Source of the DNA: Gammaproteobacteria bacterium
Lineage (GTDB): Bacteria; Pseudomonadota; Gammaproteobacteria; UBA6186; Azoamicaceae
Direction of reading: 5' to 3'
DNA length: 64,000 bases
NCBI GenBank assembly: GCA_030431675.1
Contig: JAUIIV010000001.1
Coordinates: forward strand, 124,001-188,000
Shown: one piece after another, positions 44,156 to 54,975 of the stretch
Layout: every line of letters starts with the position of its first letter
Position numbering within the stretch: position 1 is the stretch's first letter
Notes under the pieces: model-generated
Seen by the model: the letters and a program-made list of their open reading frames with translations, nothing else
What the model was told of the DNA's origin: nothing
The model's database searches: none
Made by a program: the position numbers and the translations under genes

Positions 44156-45121
44156 CTAGCCAGCTCTTAATTTACATGATGGATTACTCAAAATCACATC
44201 ATATACATCACCACTAAACTCTTCTCTTGAGAAATATGTCTGCAAGTATTGTGATAATAATTCAGGTTTTATATAGGAAACAAATCCAGCAGTCGGCTCG
44301 ACAACATATACACCCGTCTGGGATAGAAGTGCATCCTGCACAGATCTTATGTCGACATATCCTAATAATATTATGTGATCCCTAACAGTAATATTATCAT
44401 ATGGCAGAATCTCTAAATCATGACTATCAATATTACTTACAATATAAATTTGTTTGTAGCTTGCTAGTATAGGTATCATTCTAAGTTTTGCATCTACAAC
44501 ATTTCCAGTATACTGCTCAAACAAGCACAACTTATCTTTACCCCGAGTATCAATTCTTCTGTGGTGCCAAAAATCATCCCCATAACAAAAACCTAAAATC
44601 TCACCAAATTGTATTGCACGTAAAGTGTATACTAGAAGATTTCCCAAAAGAGTTGTTTTTAATATACAATTTGCTGTGGCCACCTTGTCCTGTTGTTGCC
44701 TGTCAATGGCAAAATTTTTATCAATTGTTTCTCTACTAGGCAGCGATGGTAAAAATCTAGAAAAGTTGCCTTCTCTTTTGGCAGACAACTTATAGCTATA
44801 CCCAAAAAACGAAACATATGATGCTCCATATACATCATCTTCTTGACCATCTGCAGGCAGTAAATCACCTGTGTACTCCATGATTGGAGTATTTGCCGGC
44901 AGCCCACTTGGATTTACACACAATACCCCATTGATATCTGCTTTTTCAAAATAGGCTAGGCTATCTTCCCATCGATTTACCCATGGATAAATTGAGCTCT
45001 TCCATTGAAAACCATGTTGCCTAGCAAATACCTGCCGCTCAATATTACTGATGCTTGCATATTTAAGCGGCAGCGCAGAAATCTGCTTTAGTGGTTGACT
45101 GACAATTCTTAGTTGCATCAT
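44156..45121 (-). CDS. SET-domain-like protein (putative lysine methyltransferase effector)
   Basis: A 321-residue soluble protein. Residues 64-86 (GVLCVN...MEYTGDLL) match the start of SET domains with their x-x-Y-x-G-x-[LV] turn. Residues 118-124 (GNFSRFL) stand where SET has GN-x-x-RF-x-NHSC, but the NHSC part is altered. Residues 168-185 (RAIQFGEILGFCYGDDFW) closely match the R-x-I-x-x-GEEL-x-x-x-YG-x-x-YW end. The remaining 130 residues are of unknown fold. Bacterial SET proteins of this kind usually act on host histones or other host proteins; here the substrate is unknown. It lies next to the RGS-like gene, 44 bases away, same strand. Confidence 0.65.
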   Translation of the reverse strand: MMQLRIVSQPLKQISALPLKYASISNIERQVFARQHGFQWKSSIYPWVNRWEDSLAYFEKADINGVLCVNPSGLPANTPIMEYTGDLLPADGQEDDVYGASYVSFFGYSYKLSAKREGNFSRFLPSLPSRETIDKNFAIDRQQQDKVATANCILKTTLLGNLLVYTLRAIQFGEILGFCYGDDFWHHRRIDTRGKDKLCLFEQYTGNVVDAKLRMIPILASYKQIYIVSNIDSHDLEILPYDNITVRDHIILLGYVDIRSVQDALLSQTGVYVVEPTAGFVSYIKPELLSQYLQTYFSREEFSGDVYDVILSNPSCKLRAG

Positions 45122-45165
45122 GCATTAAATATTCCAGTATACGATATCATACAGGAATATTTGTG

Positions 45166-46176
45166 TTAATTCATTCCCATACTTGGGACAAGACACAAAC
45201 TAATCGATACTTGCTCTTCTTGCCATGCACGTGCTTTTTTAACAATATCCTCAAATGTCAATAAATAATGCATGATGTCAGTGCAAACCTTCTCCAGTGC
45301 AACTGCTTGATCTTTTTTAAATAGGTCTATATCAAATTTCTCTATAAATTGACTCGGGATCTCTAGACACGCACCCTGTTCTAAATAGCTAGAACGTATT
45401 TTTAACGCCAATGCTTTTTTATCATCACCTGTCTTTGCATCCTCAAATTTCTTAACTGATACTAAAAAATTTATAAGCTTATCATAATCTCGATTATTGC
45501 TTAAAGCAAGAACCTCATTTTTAGGACCGCATCTTAAATAATCATAAAATGATGCAATTAATGCTTTGCGCTCGTCCTTTATAAAGGATGTAAATAATGG
45601 GTTAATTTTTAAGTCATTGAACACTGCAATTGCAGCTTCTTGTATTAGGTCTAAAAGTCTTTCGCCATCTAAAGATATAGACTTAGATTTAGATTTCCGT
45701 ACTAGCTCAGAAGCCAAATTAACTTGATTATCTGCATTTTCATCTAAATATTGTGACATTAGAGTACGACAGTGTTCGTCACGCTCTTCTCCAGCTTCTG
45801 GCATATGAAAATAATTTTGTAAAAAAAGAACACCTTCCGCTGCGTATCTATGTTCTGCATAAGCAGTAAAACGTTTAAGTAACTCTGGATCTTTAAAAAC
45901 TTGCATAAGTGCTATCGTACTTTTACTTGTGTAATCTAATCCGTCAATAAATACACTGTCTTCACCTGGCTGGCCTGGACTGGCATCTGTCCAAAATGGC
46001 AATCCAACTCCACTTGGAACTGACGCATCAGTTTCTGAATCTAAAAAACTGTCCTGCCGTACTCTTGGTGAATGGCGTTCACCACCAAAGCAAGCAGAAA
46101 AAAATAAAGAAGGGTGCATAAAATAAGGGCGTTTAAAATAAGGGTGTTCAAAAAAAGATGACATAATATTTTCCAA
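45166..46176 (-). CDS. RGS-domain-like protein (regulator of G-protein signalling)
   Basis: A 336-residue soluble protein. Residues about 88-201 follow the RGS pattern: FKDPELLKRFTAYAEHRYAA then EGVLFLQNYF, a helix ending RTLMSQYLDENAD, VNLASELVRK, and FNDLKINPLFTSFIKD, matching helices that in eukaryotes bind G-alpha and speed GTP hydrolysis. The key EN-L-x-FW stretch reads EGVLFLQ. The N-terminus (1-85) is low-complexity, with 5-residue repeats (HPYFK, RPYFM, HPSLF). The C-terminal 130 residues are helical, unknown. ATG 46164 is an alternative start. Likely effector. Confidence 0.65.
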   Translation of the reverse strand: MENIMSSFFEHPYFKRPYFMHPSLFFSACFGGERHSPRVRQDSFLDSETDASVPSGVGLPFWTDASPGQPGEDSVFIDGLDYTSKSTIALMQVFKDPELLKRFTAYAEHRYAAEGVLFLQNYFHMPEAGEERDEHCRTLMSQYLDENADNQVNLASELVRKSKSKSISLDGERLLDLIQEAAIAVFNDLKINPLFTSFIKDERKALIASFYDYLRCGPKNEVLALSNNRDYDKLINFLVSVKKFEDAKTGDDKKALALKIRSSYLEQGACLEIPSQFIEKFDIDLFKKDQAVALEKVCTDIMHYLLTFEDIVKKARAWQEEQVSISLCLVPSMGMN

Positions 46177-46453
46177 TTATTTGTAATAAGTTGTATTCGT
46201 GTTGCTACGTATAGACATTTCAAAGCGTAATCATAAAGACTAAAAACAACAAAGTTCTTAAATGAAGAGTTACAAACAGTACAACTAAGTAGTTGTTTGC
46301 CTTGTCAGTATAGCATATAAAAATTCACCTTATAGAATAAGGTCGTAACAACGGTGTTTCATTTGTGGGCAATATAATACTCATAATGGTATTAATGTCA
46401 ACTACTATCCTATTTGCCCCCCCCTCCAAATAAAAATACTAAAATGCAGTAAA

Positions 46454-48001
46454 TTATCCAGTAGCAACTTGCATCACAAAATGTCTAGGTCTGATTCCAG
46501 CCAGCAATAACAAAGCTGTGTAAACCAAACCGCCACCTACAACTGAGCCTGTAAGCACTAACACCCTATAACTACGCTGCCAACTTAACCATGTCTCAAG
46601 ATCATGTTGCACAGCGTATAAGAATAAAAACATCCCTAAATTAGCAACTAACAATTGCCCAGCAAATCTATACCAACTAGATTTAAAACTAAATTTATGC
46701 ATTGAGTGCCATTTATAACCCAAACAAATTGCATTAATTGCTGCCGTAATTGATGTGGCTAATGCTAAGCCAACATGTGCAAATATATTAATCAAACTAG
46801 CATTAAGTGCGATGTTTACTACTAATATTCCCATACTTATTTTGACTGGAGTTTTAATATTCTGTGTTGCATAAAAAGCACTAGAAAAAATCTTCGCTAC
46901 CATGATCCCAATCACTGCTAAAGCATACGCCATTAAACACTGCTGCGTCATTGCCACATCATTTGCTACAAACTTACCAGAACAAAACATAGTAGCAATC
47001 AATGGCCCTGCAAGCATAAATAAACCAAGGGCTGCCGGCACGCCAACTAAAAGCACACAGCGTAATCCCCAATCAAGTGTATTGTTAAATTGTTCCTTAT
47101 CACCCTTAGCATGATACTTAGCCAAACTAGGTAAAATAACGGTTGCCAAACCAACACCAATTATCCCTAGTGGAAACTCCATCAATCTATCTGCGTAATA
47201 TAACCAAGAGATACTGCCAACAACTAGGAATGAGGCAAACCAAGAATCTACTAACAAGGTAATTTGACTAATAGCGGCACCAAAAATGGCCGGCGGCATC
47301 AAAATCAATACCCTTCGGACTGCTGGATCACGCCAGTTAATTTGTGGTCGCGGAAGAGCATTAATTTTTAGCAAAAATGGCACTTGGAATACTAGTTGCA
47401 CAATACCAGCTATTAGCACTCCCCAAGCCAAAGCGATTTCTGGGCGATGCATATGAGGGGCAATAAAACAACTAGCTGCAATTAGGCTGATGTTTAGCAA
47501 TACCGGGGTAAATGCAGGAGCTGCAAACTTATGATGAGTATTTAAAATACTGCCCGCAAATGCAGTAAGGGATATGAAGAATATATACGGAAAGGTTAAA
47601 CGAAGCATATCAATGGCTAGCACCTGTCGCTCGCCTCCGGCGACAAAACCAGGGGCAAAGCCATAAATAATCCAGGGGGCCGTTAATATGCCAACCACAG
47701 TCACTATTAATAATACCGAAGCCAAATTACCAGAAACGTGATTGATAAAATCCTTAACCTCACCTTCTTCGCGATTCGCCTGATACTCAGACAATACAGG
47801 CACAAAAGCCTGCGAGAATGCCCCCTCAGCGAACAAGCGTCGTAACAAATTGGGGATCCTAAAAGACAGTACAAATGCGTCATACCCCGGCCCTGCACCA
47901 AAGATAAAAGCCGCGACGATATCGCGTACAAACCCAAGCACGCGCGACAATAAAGTCATAAAACTAAATGCTAAGGAGGATTTGGCTAAATTATTACTCA
48001 T
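46454..48001 (-). CDS. murJ: Lipid II flippase MurJ
   Basis: A 515-residue inner-membrane protein with about 14 hydrophobic segments. N-terminus SLAFSFMTLLSRVLGFVRDI and AFRIPNLLRRLFAEGAFSQAF-like text (residues about 47-66) are diagnostic. MurJ flips lipid II for peptidoglycan synthesis. Divergent from rpsT, an arrangement common in gammaproteobacteria. Consistent with an organism that keeps a full cell wall. Confidence 0.96.
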   Translation of the reverse strand: MSNNLAKSSLAFSFMTLLSRVLGFVRDIVAAFIFGAGPGYDAFVLSFRIPNLLRRLFAEGAFSQAFVPVLSEYQANREEGEVKDFINHVSGNLASVLLIVTVVGILTAPWIIYGFAPGFVAGGERQVLAIDMLRLTFPYIFFISLTAFAGSILNTHHKFAAPAFTPVLLNISLIAASCFIAPHMHRPEIALAWGVLIAGIVQLVFQVPFLLKINALPRPQINWRDPAVRRVLILMPPAIFGAAISQITLLVDSWFASFLVVGSISWLYYADRLMEFPLGIIGVGLATVILPSLAKYHAKGDKEQFNNTLDWGLRCVLLVGVPAALGLFMLAGPLIATMFCSGKFVANDVAMTQQCLMAYALAVIGIMVAKIFSSAFYATQNIKTPVKISMGILVVNIALNASLINIFAHVGLALATSITAAINAICLGYKWHSMHKFSFKSSWYRFAGQLLVANLGMFLFLYAVQHDLETWLSWQRSYRVLVLTGSVVGGGLVYTALLLLAGIRPRHFVMQVATG

Positions 48002-48080
48002 ACGGGCCCCATTTCTTGACTTAGCCTTAATTTTAAGCCAAAATGTCGACCTGTTTCTAGTAAAGATTTGGAGTACTACC

Positions 48081-48327
48081 TTGGCAAACTCACGTCAAGC
48101 AAAAAAAAGAGCACGTCAGAATGATAAGCGTAGAGCGCATAACGCTAGTGCCCGTTCAGAAATGCGTACATACATTAAACAAGTAGCAAAAGCCCTACAA
48201 GAGGGTAATGCAAGTTTAGCTGCTGATGTATTTAAGAAGGCGACCTCTATGGTAGATCGTTTGGCTAGCAAAGGGCTAATTCATAAGAATAAAGCTGCTA
48301 GACACAAAAGCCGCCTTAACGCACAAA

Positions 48328-48356
<29 letters not shown>
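48081..48356 (+). CDS. rpsT: 30S ribosomal protein S20, TTG start
   Basis: A 91-residue basic helical protein beginning (M)ANSRQAKKRARQNDKRRAHN. TTG at 48081 preceded by GGAG at 48070-48073 is the start; the frame upstream is open but unrelated. A UUG start for S20 is also used in E. coli, where it matters for autoregulation. Its last 29 bases overlap the convergent 92-residue ORF. Confidence 0.97.
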
Positions 48357-49648
<1,292 letters not shown>

Positions 49649-49691
49649 TCAGCATACCCACACACCACTTAGATCTATTAAGCAGGCAAGA

Positions 49692-49970
49692 TTATGCTGT
49701 TTGTATTTGTTCTTCTACAGGAATGATATTAACCGTCTTGCGTTTACGCGGCCCCTGGATAGAAAACTTCACTAAACCAGTCAAAGTGGCAAACAAAGTA
49801 TCGTCCCCACCACGCTTTACATTAGTACCTGGATGGAATTTTGTTCCACGCTGACGAACTAATATGCTGCCTGCAGTTACTAGCTGACCAGCATAACGCT
49901 TTACACCCAAATACTTGGGATTGGAATCGCGTCCGTTTTTAGTCTTACCACCAGCTTTCTTATGTGCCAT
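49692..49970 (-). CDS. rpmA: 50S ribosomal protein L27
   Basis: A 92-residue protein starting [20 protein letters not shown], with [15 protein letters not shown]. Standard L27 without the N-terminal cleavage extension found in Firmicutes. Between rplU and obgE. Confidence 0.98.
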   Translation of the reverse strand: MAHKKAGGKTKNGRDSNPKYLGVKRYAGQLVTAGSILVRQRGTKFHPGTNVKRGGDDTLFATLTGLVKFSIQGPRKRKTVNIIPVEEQIQTA

Positions 49971-50025
49971 TCTAGACTCCTAATTAATATAAAAGGCGAC
50001 TCACTAGCGCCCAACTCTCGTTAAA

Positions 50026-50343
50026 CTAAGCCGCCGAATCAATTTTAGTGATACGCACTTTGGTATACCACTGACGGTGCCCCATGCGCTTCATGTGATG
50101 CTTACGACGCTTGAATTTAATGATTTTAATCTTGTCTTCACGACCATGAGCCTCGATTACGCCCTCAACCTTACAACCACTAACGTAGGGAGCGCCAACC
50201 TTTACTGACTCACCAGCGCCAACCAACAACACATTGTCGAAGGACACTGTAGAACCAGTCTCAGACTCGATTTTTGCCAAATTTAAGTATTGGCCTTCTT
50301 CTACGCGGTACTGCTTACCGCCACTTACGATAACAGCGTACAT
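50026..50343 (-). CDS. rplU: 50S ribosomal protein L21
   Basis: A 105-residue protein with [18 protein letters not shown] and [19 protein letters not shown], both diagnostic of L21. First gene of rplU-rpmA-obgE. Confidence 0.98.
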   Translation of the reverse strand: MYAVIVSGGKQYRVEEGQYLNLAKIESETGSTVSFDNVLLVGAGESVKVGAPYVSGCKVEGVIEAHGREDKIKIIKFKRRKHHMKRMGHRQWYTKVRITKIDSAA

Positions 50344-50626
50344 TGCTGTACTCCAAATTTATGCCTTATAAGAGGGCATATATTACGCAAAAGTAGCAGC
50401 AATGACAAGGGGTGGTGGGGCTAATGTTACCAACAACAAACCATTTTACTTAGTTAAATGCCATATAAATGGCATGTAAAGCTAATTTGCACCTCTAGAA
50501 TTGACGGAATCTCTAGCTACCCAAAGCCATACAAGATGATGTTTTTTGCAAAAAGCTAATCTGTGGATTTCGCTTCAAAGACCTAGAACACCTGTGTTTG
50601 CTATGCTTCTTGATATATTTCATTTT
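50344..50626. other. Intergenic region upstream of rplU
   Basis: No gene is seen. It should hold the rplU promoter on the minus strand. ATGCCAT-ATAA-ATGGCAT at 50458-50475 is a small hairpin of unknown role. The right end runs into the palindrome of the ATPase gene. Confidence 0.4.
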
Positions 50627-50665
50627 TCCTTGTAAATTGGGATAATGAATCCCAAATTACAAGGA
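50627..50665. promoter_or_regulatory. 39-bp imperfect palindrome before ATPase gene
   Basis: TCCTTGTAAATTGGGAT (50627-50643), loop AATGA, ATCCCAAATTACAAGGA (50649-50665): 16 of 17 positions pair. It ends 5 bases before ATG 50671, and its right arm contains the ribosome site AAGGA. As RNA, the hairpin would hide the site; as DNA, it may be an operator or element end. Confidence 0.75.
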
Positions 50666-50670
50666 TAATT

Positions 50671-51825
50671 ATGTTTAGGGCAAAATATTGCGATGCTATA
50701 CACTTACTTTTTCAAGTAAACCCCATAGTTGCCATATTAGGGCCTAGACAGTGTGGAAAGACTACTCTCGCTGAACAATATGCACAACATAAGGTTAGCC
50801 AAGGAGAACAAATACATAGATTCGATTTAGAGTTGCCTCTAGATCTACAAAAGTTAGAAAGCCCTCAACTAGCCTTACAAAATCTCACTGGCTTGATAGT
50901 AATTGATGAAATCCAATTAAGGCCTAATTTGTTCCCTATTTTAAGATATTTAATTGATCATAACCGTGGCAAACAACGCTACCTAATTCTAGGTAGTGCA
51001 TCTAGAGAGCTAATCAAACAATCTTCTGAAACTCTAGCTGGAAGGATCAGTTATTTAGAATTAACTCCTTTTGATCGTACAGAAGTGGATAATATAACAA
51101 ATTTGTGGGAGCGCGGCGGTTATCCCCCATCTTACTTAGCCAATGATCAACAACTAAGTTATTTGTGGCGTGAGAGTTACATTAAAACTTTCTTAGAACA
51201 AGATATTGCCATGTTGGGTTTCAATATTCCACCAGAGCAACTACGACGATTTTGGATCATGCTAACTCATTATCACGGGCAAATATTTAATGCCAATGAA
51301 ATTGGAAATAGCCTTGATCTTAACCATAAGACCATAAGGAAGTATTTAGATATCTTAACCGGTACTTTCATGATTCGCGAACTCAAGCCATGGCACAGTA
51401 ACATTAAGAAACGCCAAGTAAAATCATCCAAAATATACTTTAGAGACAGCGGAATATTACATTCCTTAATGCGAGTTCAAACTTTAGACGAACTATATAC
51501 AAATCCTAAATTAGGAGCCTCCTGGGAAGGTTTTGCACTAGAAGAAGTTATTCGGCAACACGGGATGCAAATTGATCAATACGATTGTTACTTTTGGGCT
51601 ACGAGCTCAGGTGCCGAGCTAGATCTGTTAATAAGGATAGGTGGGAAACACTACGGTTTTGAGTTTAAATATACAGACACACCCAAAACCACTAAGTCTA
51701 TGCACATTGCGGTTGAGGATTTACAGCTAGAAAAGCTAACAATAATATATCCTGGGGCAGATAACTTTTCACTGACCGATAAGATTAGTGCGTGTGGCTT
51801 GCAAAGTTATGAAGTAATCACATAA
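50671..51825 (+). CDS. AAA+ ATPase with DUF4143 / PD-(D/E)XK-like C-terminus
   Basis: A 384-residue ATPase of the same broad family as the one at 40244 but only distantly alike. Walker A is LGPRQCGKTTLA (K30), Walker B VIDEIQLRPN, sensor LILGSASREL; DUF4143 follows, with SKIYFRDSGILHSLM and the D...E-x-K signature in AELDLLIRIGGKHYGFEFKY. Solitary, with no partner gene. Its ribosome site lies within the palindrome just upstream, suggesting self-control at translation. Confidence 0.88.
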   Translation: MFRAKYCDAIHLLFQVNPIVAILGPRQCGKTTLAEQYAQHKVSQGEQIHRFDLELPLDLQKLESPQLALQNLTGLIVIDEIQLRPNLFPILRYLIDHNRGKQRYLILGSASRELIKQSSETLAGRISYLELTPFDRTEVDNITNLWERGGYPPSYLANDQQLSYLWRESYIKTFLEQDIAMLGFNIPPEQLRRFWIMLTHYHGQIFNANEIGNSLDLNHKTIRKYLDILTGTFMIRELKPWHSNIKKRQVKSSKIYFRDSGILHSLMRVQTLDELYTNPKLGASWEGFALEEVIRQHGMQIDQYDCYFWATSSGAELDLLIRIGGKHYGFEFKYTDTPKTTKSMHIAVEDLQLEKLTIIYPGADNFSLTDKISACGLQSYEVIT

Positions 51826-51970
51826 AAATTAGCATCTGCACAAGTGAACACAAGCAAAACGTAAAAAAAACTTCTTAAACTCAATATTTATTGATTGATA
51901 AAAAAAATAACATCTAATATTCTTGTATTAGTAAGTCTATTACACCATTTATTACATCTAAGGTTTAAAT

Positions 51971-52816
51971 ATGCACAACAGATTATATGTATGCTTGGTA
52001 TTGTGCAGCATAAGCTTCACGACACATGCAAGTCACTTTTACTATGGCTTTAATTACTTATATCTAGATTATACAGAGAAAATGCAGGCACCCCAAACAA
52101 GTGATGAGTACGGCTTACTAATTGGCGCTACTATCGGCCACATTCATATAGCTCCAAGAAAACTTTTCAACGATTTAAGTGCTGTAATTGCTTACGGAAA
52201 TCCTAAATCTAGTGTTACAACAAAAGTATTGGCTCCTAACTCTCAAGCACAAGTAATAAGAGAAAAAAATGCCAGTGTTATAGCAAACTTAGACTCTAAA
52301 TTTGGCTACAACTTTTCCCCAACAAAGAAAAAAGACATTGCGCCTTTCATTGGTGGAGGGTTTCATTATTGGTACCGAGCTATAGGATTCAGCACACGTG
52401 ACAGATATTACTGGCCTTATCTATCATATGGAATCGTAACTAACTTCAAAATAAACGCCAATTGGTCAGCAGGAGTGAACCTTAAGCTTATGCATATGAT
52501 CAATGGGAAAATAATTGCCAATATGCACCCCATAAAAAAACAAGTTAATGGGATAAATGATTATGAGACTTTAAAACTTGGCAACAAAATGCATTTTGAG
52601 GTTGAATTCCCTATAACTTGCATTGAAAAAACTGAATGTAACGGTAAAAAATATAATATTATTATAAGCTACGTACCATATTACAAATATATGCCAATAG
52701 GCAGAAGTAATTATATCAATGCTACTATAGAATCAAGCAATGTTCCTATACTTATATATAACCCTGCAAGCACTACCCATATAGTTGGATTAAAATTGTT
52801 ATTTAGTATTCTGTAA
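51971..52816 (+). CDS. Putative outer-membrane beta-barrel protein
   Basis: A 281-residue exported protein: signal peptide ending TTHA-S, then alternating amphipathic strands rich in Tyr, Gly and Asn (FYYGFNYLYLDYTE, PFIGGGFHYWYRAIGF, WSAGVNLKLMHM). The C-terminus ends in a hydrophobic strand (HIVGLKLLFSIL), though not with the usual Phe. The family is not recognised. Two Cys pair around ITCIEKTECNGK. Overlaps the convergent rdgB by 18 bases. Could be a surface protein in host contact. Confidence 0.6.
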   Translation: MHNRLYVCLVLCSISFTTHASHFYYGFNYLYLDYTEKMQAPQTSDEYGLLIGATIGHIHIAPRKLFNDLSAVIAYGNPKSSVTTKVLAPNSQAQVIREKNASVIANLDSKFGYNFSPTKKKDIAPFIGGGFHYWYRAIGFSTRDRYYWPYLSYGIVTNFKINANWSAGVNLKLMHMINGKIIANMHPIKKQVNGINDYETLKLGNKMHFEVEFPITCIEKTECNGKKYNIIISYVPYYKYMPIGRSNYINATIESSNVPILIYNPASTTHIVGLKLLFSIL

Positions 52817-53410
52817 AGCCTCTATACTAGCAACTAATTGCATATAGATATTATGAATAGACTTATAACGATGGCTAATTTTGTTTTTGTCTTCTGTGGC
52901 CATCTCTGCCAAAGTTATATCAATGCCCTTAGGCACAAAAATTCTTTCAAAATCAAAACCATGATCTTTAAAGGGCTCCAATAAAATATTACCTTCAAGA
53001 CGACCTTCTGCAACTAGAGCGTCTTCGACTTGAGGCTGTATAACACAGGCAGCTGATACGAAGTATGCACTATGATCACTAAAGCTTTGTAATCTAGCCT
53101 GCAAATCTAAACATGCCTCTGTAATACCACCTGAGGATTCTCTAAATTCTTTAGTACGTACACCCGGAAAACCATTCAATGCATTAATACATAAGCCAGA
53201 ATCTTCTGACAAAGTCGCAACTCCTGTTTTTTTACAATAATACTTAGCCTTATGCAGTGCATTGTCAATAAATGTATCATATGGCTCATCAGGCTCAGGT
53301 ATATCAAACTCCTTAAGCGATAGTAACTCAATCGAATAATCAAAAGAATTTAAGATATCGCGGATGCGATCTACCTTAGTTCGGTTCTGTGTTGCGATTA
53401 ATAGTTGCAT
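52799..53410 (-). CDS. rdgB: RdgB/HAM1-type XTP/dITP pyrophosphatase
   Basis: A 203-residue house-cleaning enzyme hydrolysing non-canonical purine triphosphates. The substrate signature LLIATQNRTKVDRI resembles [SAT]-x-N-x-x-K, followed by EPYDTFIDNALHKAKYYC and LSEDSGLCINALNGFPGV. A longer frame to 53437 exists; ATG 53410 starts directly at the core and has GGAAAC upstream. The sequence differs from E. coli RdgB but all key stretches are present. Confidence 0.85.
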   Translation of the reverse strand: MQLLIATQNRTKVDRIRDILNSFDYSIELLSLKEFDIPEPDEPYDTFIDNALHKAKYYCKKTGVATLSEDSGLCINALNGFPGVRTKEFRESSGGITEACLDLQARLQSFSDHSAYFVSAACVIQPQVEDALVAEGRLEGNILLEPFKDHGFDFERIFVPKGIDITLAEMATEDKNKISHRYKSIHNIYMQLVASIEALQNTK

Positions 53411-53460
53411 GTTTGTTTCCTTGCAATATACCAACATTGACTGAGAATTGTATTAAGAAA

Positions 53461-54891
53461 TCAATATAAGAATTGACTAAAATCAATAATTTGTGAAAAA
53501 TAATCTTGTTCAATAACAGACTCATCAACACCATTTACATGAATTAAAACTGGGCGAAATGAAAACCCTTTTGGTGCATTAAGCCTAGCAATTTTATCCT
53601 CCATTTCAGATATAATATCAAGCTTAATAGAATTTTGTGAAAATTTTACTTCACATAAGTACAAATTTTTACTTTTTAGCTGTATTAAATAATCAACTTG
53701 ACATCCTTTGCTTTTTGTATTTTGCTTTTGGAAGTAAGGGTTATCCCAGACTATTTCATCTGCCTTTATATCTAAAGCCCTCCATATTTGTTTTCTATTG
53801 TTTAACACTAAATTTTCAAACTGTAATCCCATAATCGTAGTCCATCCGGGCAATCCAGACAATGATTTAGCTTCAAAAGCACCAGTTTCTATTCGATGCC
53901 TATTAGGTAATATGTACTTAAGATAAAACCTTGTATAATTATCTTTAATTGAGTATCTACTAGACTTGGCTATCTTATTTGTGCCTATATTCCAGGTATA
54001 ATATCGAGATAAAAAACCCGCCAACTCTAACTCTTCAAAATAACTAGAGTTTCTACCATTTAATTTGCCTTCTATTTTATCTGCCAAATCTGTCGGAGAA
54101 AGACTTTGACCTAATAGTGACATTATAGCTTTTTTGTAAACATCACTTTTTGTCAAAAAAATATCCGAAAAGATACGATCAAACTCATCAAATAAGAATG
54201 AGCCTTTTGTAAAGCATAGTTTTTTTAGATTTTGTTCCGCAGTAAGGTCTGGTCGAATTTCTTCTAGATAACGAGGAACTCCTCCCGTCACTGCCAACAG
54301 CTTAAATTTATCATAACTGGATATTCTTTTTGAACGATTACCAAAAAAAGTAGCGCAGCTTTTTAAGTCCAACTCTTCTACCGTTATTGTACAAGAAATC
54401 CTTCCTACAAAACCTGTATTATTAACAATGTTTTCTGCTATCCAAGCAGATACCGACCCACATACAATTAATATTAATTTATCATTTTTCTTAAATAAAA
54501 AATCCCATGCGGTTTTAAGTTTCCCAGAAAAATCTGGGTCTTTAGACCCCATCCATGATATTTCATCTAACACCACCACAACCCTTTCTGCCGGCAGTTG
54601 CTTCGCTAGAAATGAAAAGCAATCAGCCCAATCATGTAATGCAATAGATGGTAAATCTAGTTGATCACTTATTTGACGTGTAAATTCAGTTATTTGGGAT
54701 TGCCTGGTAGTTTCTTTAGTAGGAGGAATACCTATAAATGTATATGACTTATAAGACTTGCAGAATTCCTCAATCAGGCGGCTCTTCCCAATACGCCGGC
54801 GCCCCCTAACTACCACGAAGCTTGCTACATTCTTAAGGGTTTGATCTTTTAAAATTGCTAATTCTTTTTCTCGCCCAATAAACTCAGACAT
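53461..54891 (-). CDS. ATPase of the archaeal-ATPase/DUF234 family with nuclease-like C-terminus
   Basis: A 476-residue protein: FIGREKELAILKD at the N-terminus, Walker A VRGRRRIGKSRLI, Walker B VVVLDEISWMG, sensor LIVCGSVSAW, winged helix (SLSPTDLADKIEGKLNGRNS), and a DUF234 domain with the D...E-x-K signature in CQVDYLIQLKSKNLYLCEVK. ATG 54891 with AGAAGG is the start; the open frame to 55020 runs through two palindromes and gives a repeated peptide (GTANGIFAI / GTTNGILAI) that is a by-product. Third solitary ATPase-nuclease of the window. Confidence 0.85.
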   Translation of the reverse strand: MSEFIGREKELAILKDQTLKNVASFVVVRGRRRIGKSRLIEEFCKSYKSYTFIGIPPTKETTRQSQITEFTRQISDQLDLPSIALHDWADCFSFLAKQLPAERVVVVLDEISWMGSKDPDFSGKLKTAWDFLFKKNDKLILIVCGSVSAWIAENIVNNTGFVGRISCTITVEELDLKSCATFFGNRSKRISSYDKFKLLAVTGGVPRYLEEIRPDLTAEQNLKKLCFTKGSFLFDEFDRIFSDIFLTKSDVYKKAIMSLLGQSLSPTDLADKIEGKLNGRNSSYFEELELAGFLSRYYTWNIGTNKIAKSSRYSIKDNYTRFYLKYILPNRHRIETGAFEAKSLSGLPGWTTIMGLQFENLVLNNRKQIWRALDIKADEIVWDNPYFQKQNTKSKGCQVDYLIQLKSKNLYLCEVKFSQNSIKLDIISEMEDKIARLNAPKGFSFRPVLIHVNGVDESVIEQDYFSQIIDFSQFLY

Positions 54892-54921
54892 ACCTTCTTC
54901 GAGCTCCACCCTGTATTTTTT

Positions 54922-54957
54922 GGTACTACAAATAGCAAGAATGCCATTTGTAGTACC
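54922..54957. repeat. 36-bp palindrome, copy 1 upstream of DUF234 ATPase
   Basis: GGTACTACAAAT (54922-54933), 12-base centre AGCAAGAATGCC, ATTTGTAGTACC (54946-54957): a perfect 12-bp inverted repeat, 30 bases before the ATG at 54891. Nearly the same sequence occurs again at 54976. Confidence 0.9.
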
Positions 54958-54975
54958 AATATAACACTTAATTAT

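Noticed and set aside
46281..46343. Two 7-bp hairpins between murJ and the RGS-like gene
   Set aside because: Short stems in AT-rich sequence without T-runs; could be chance.
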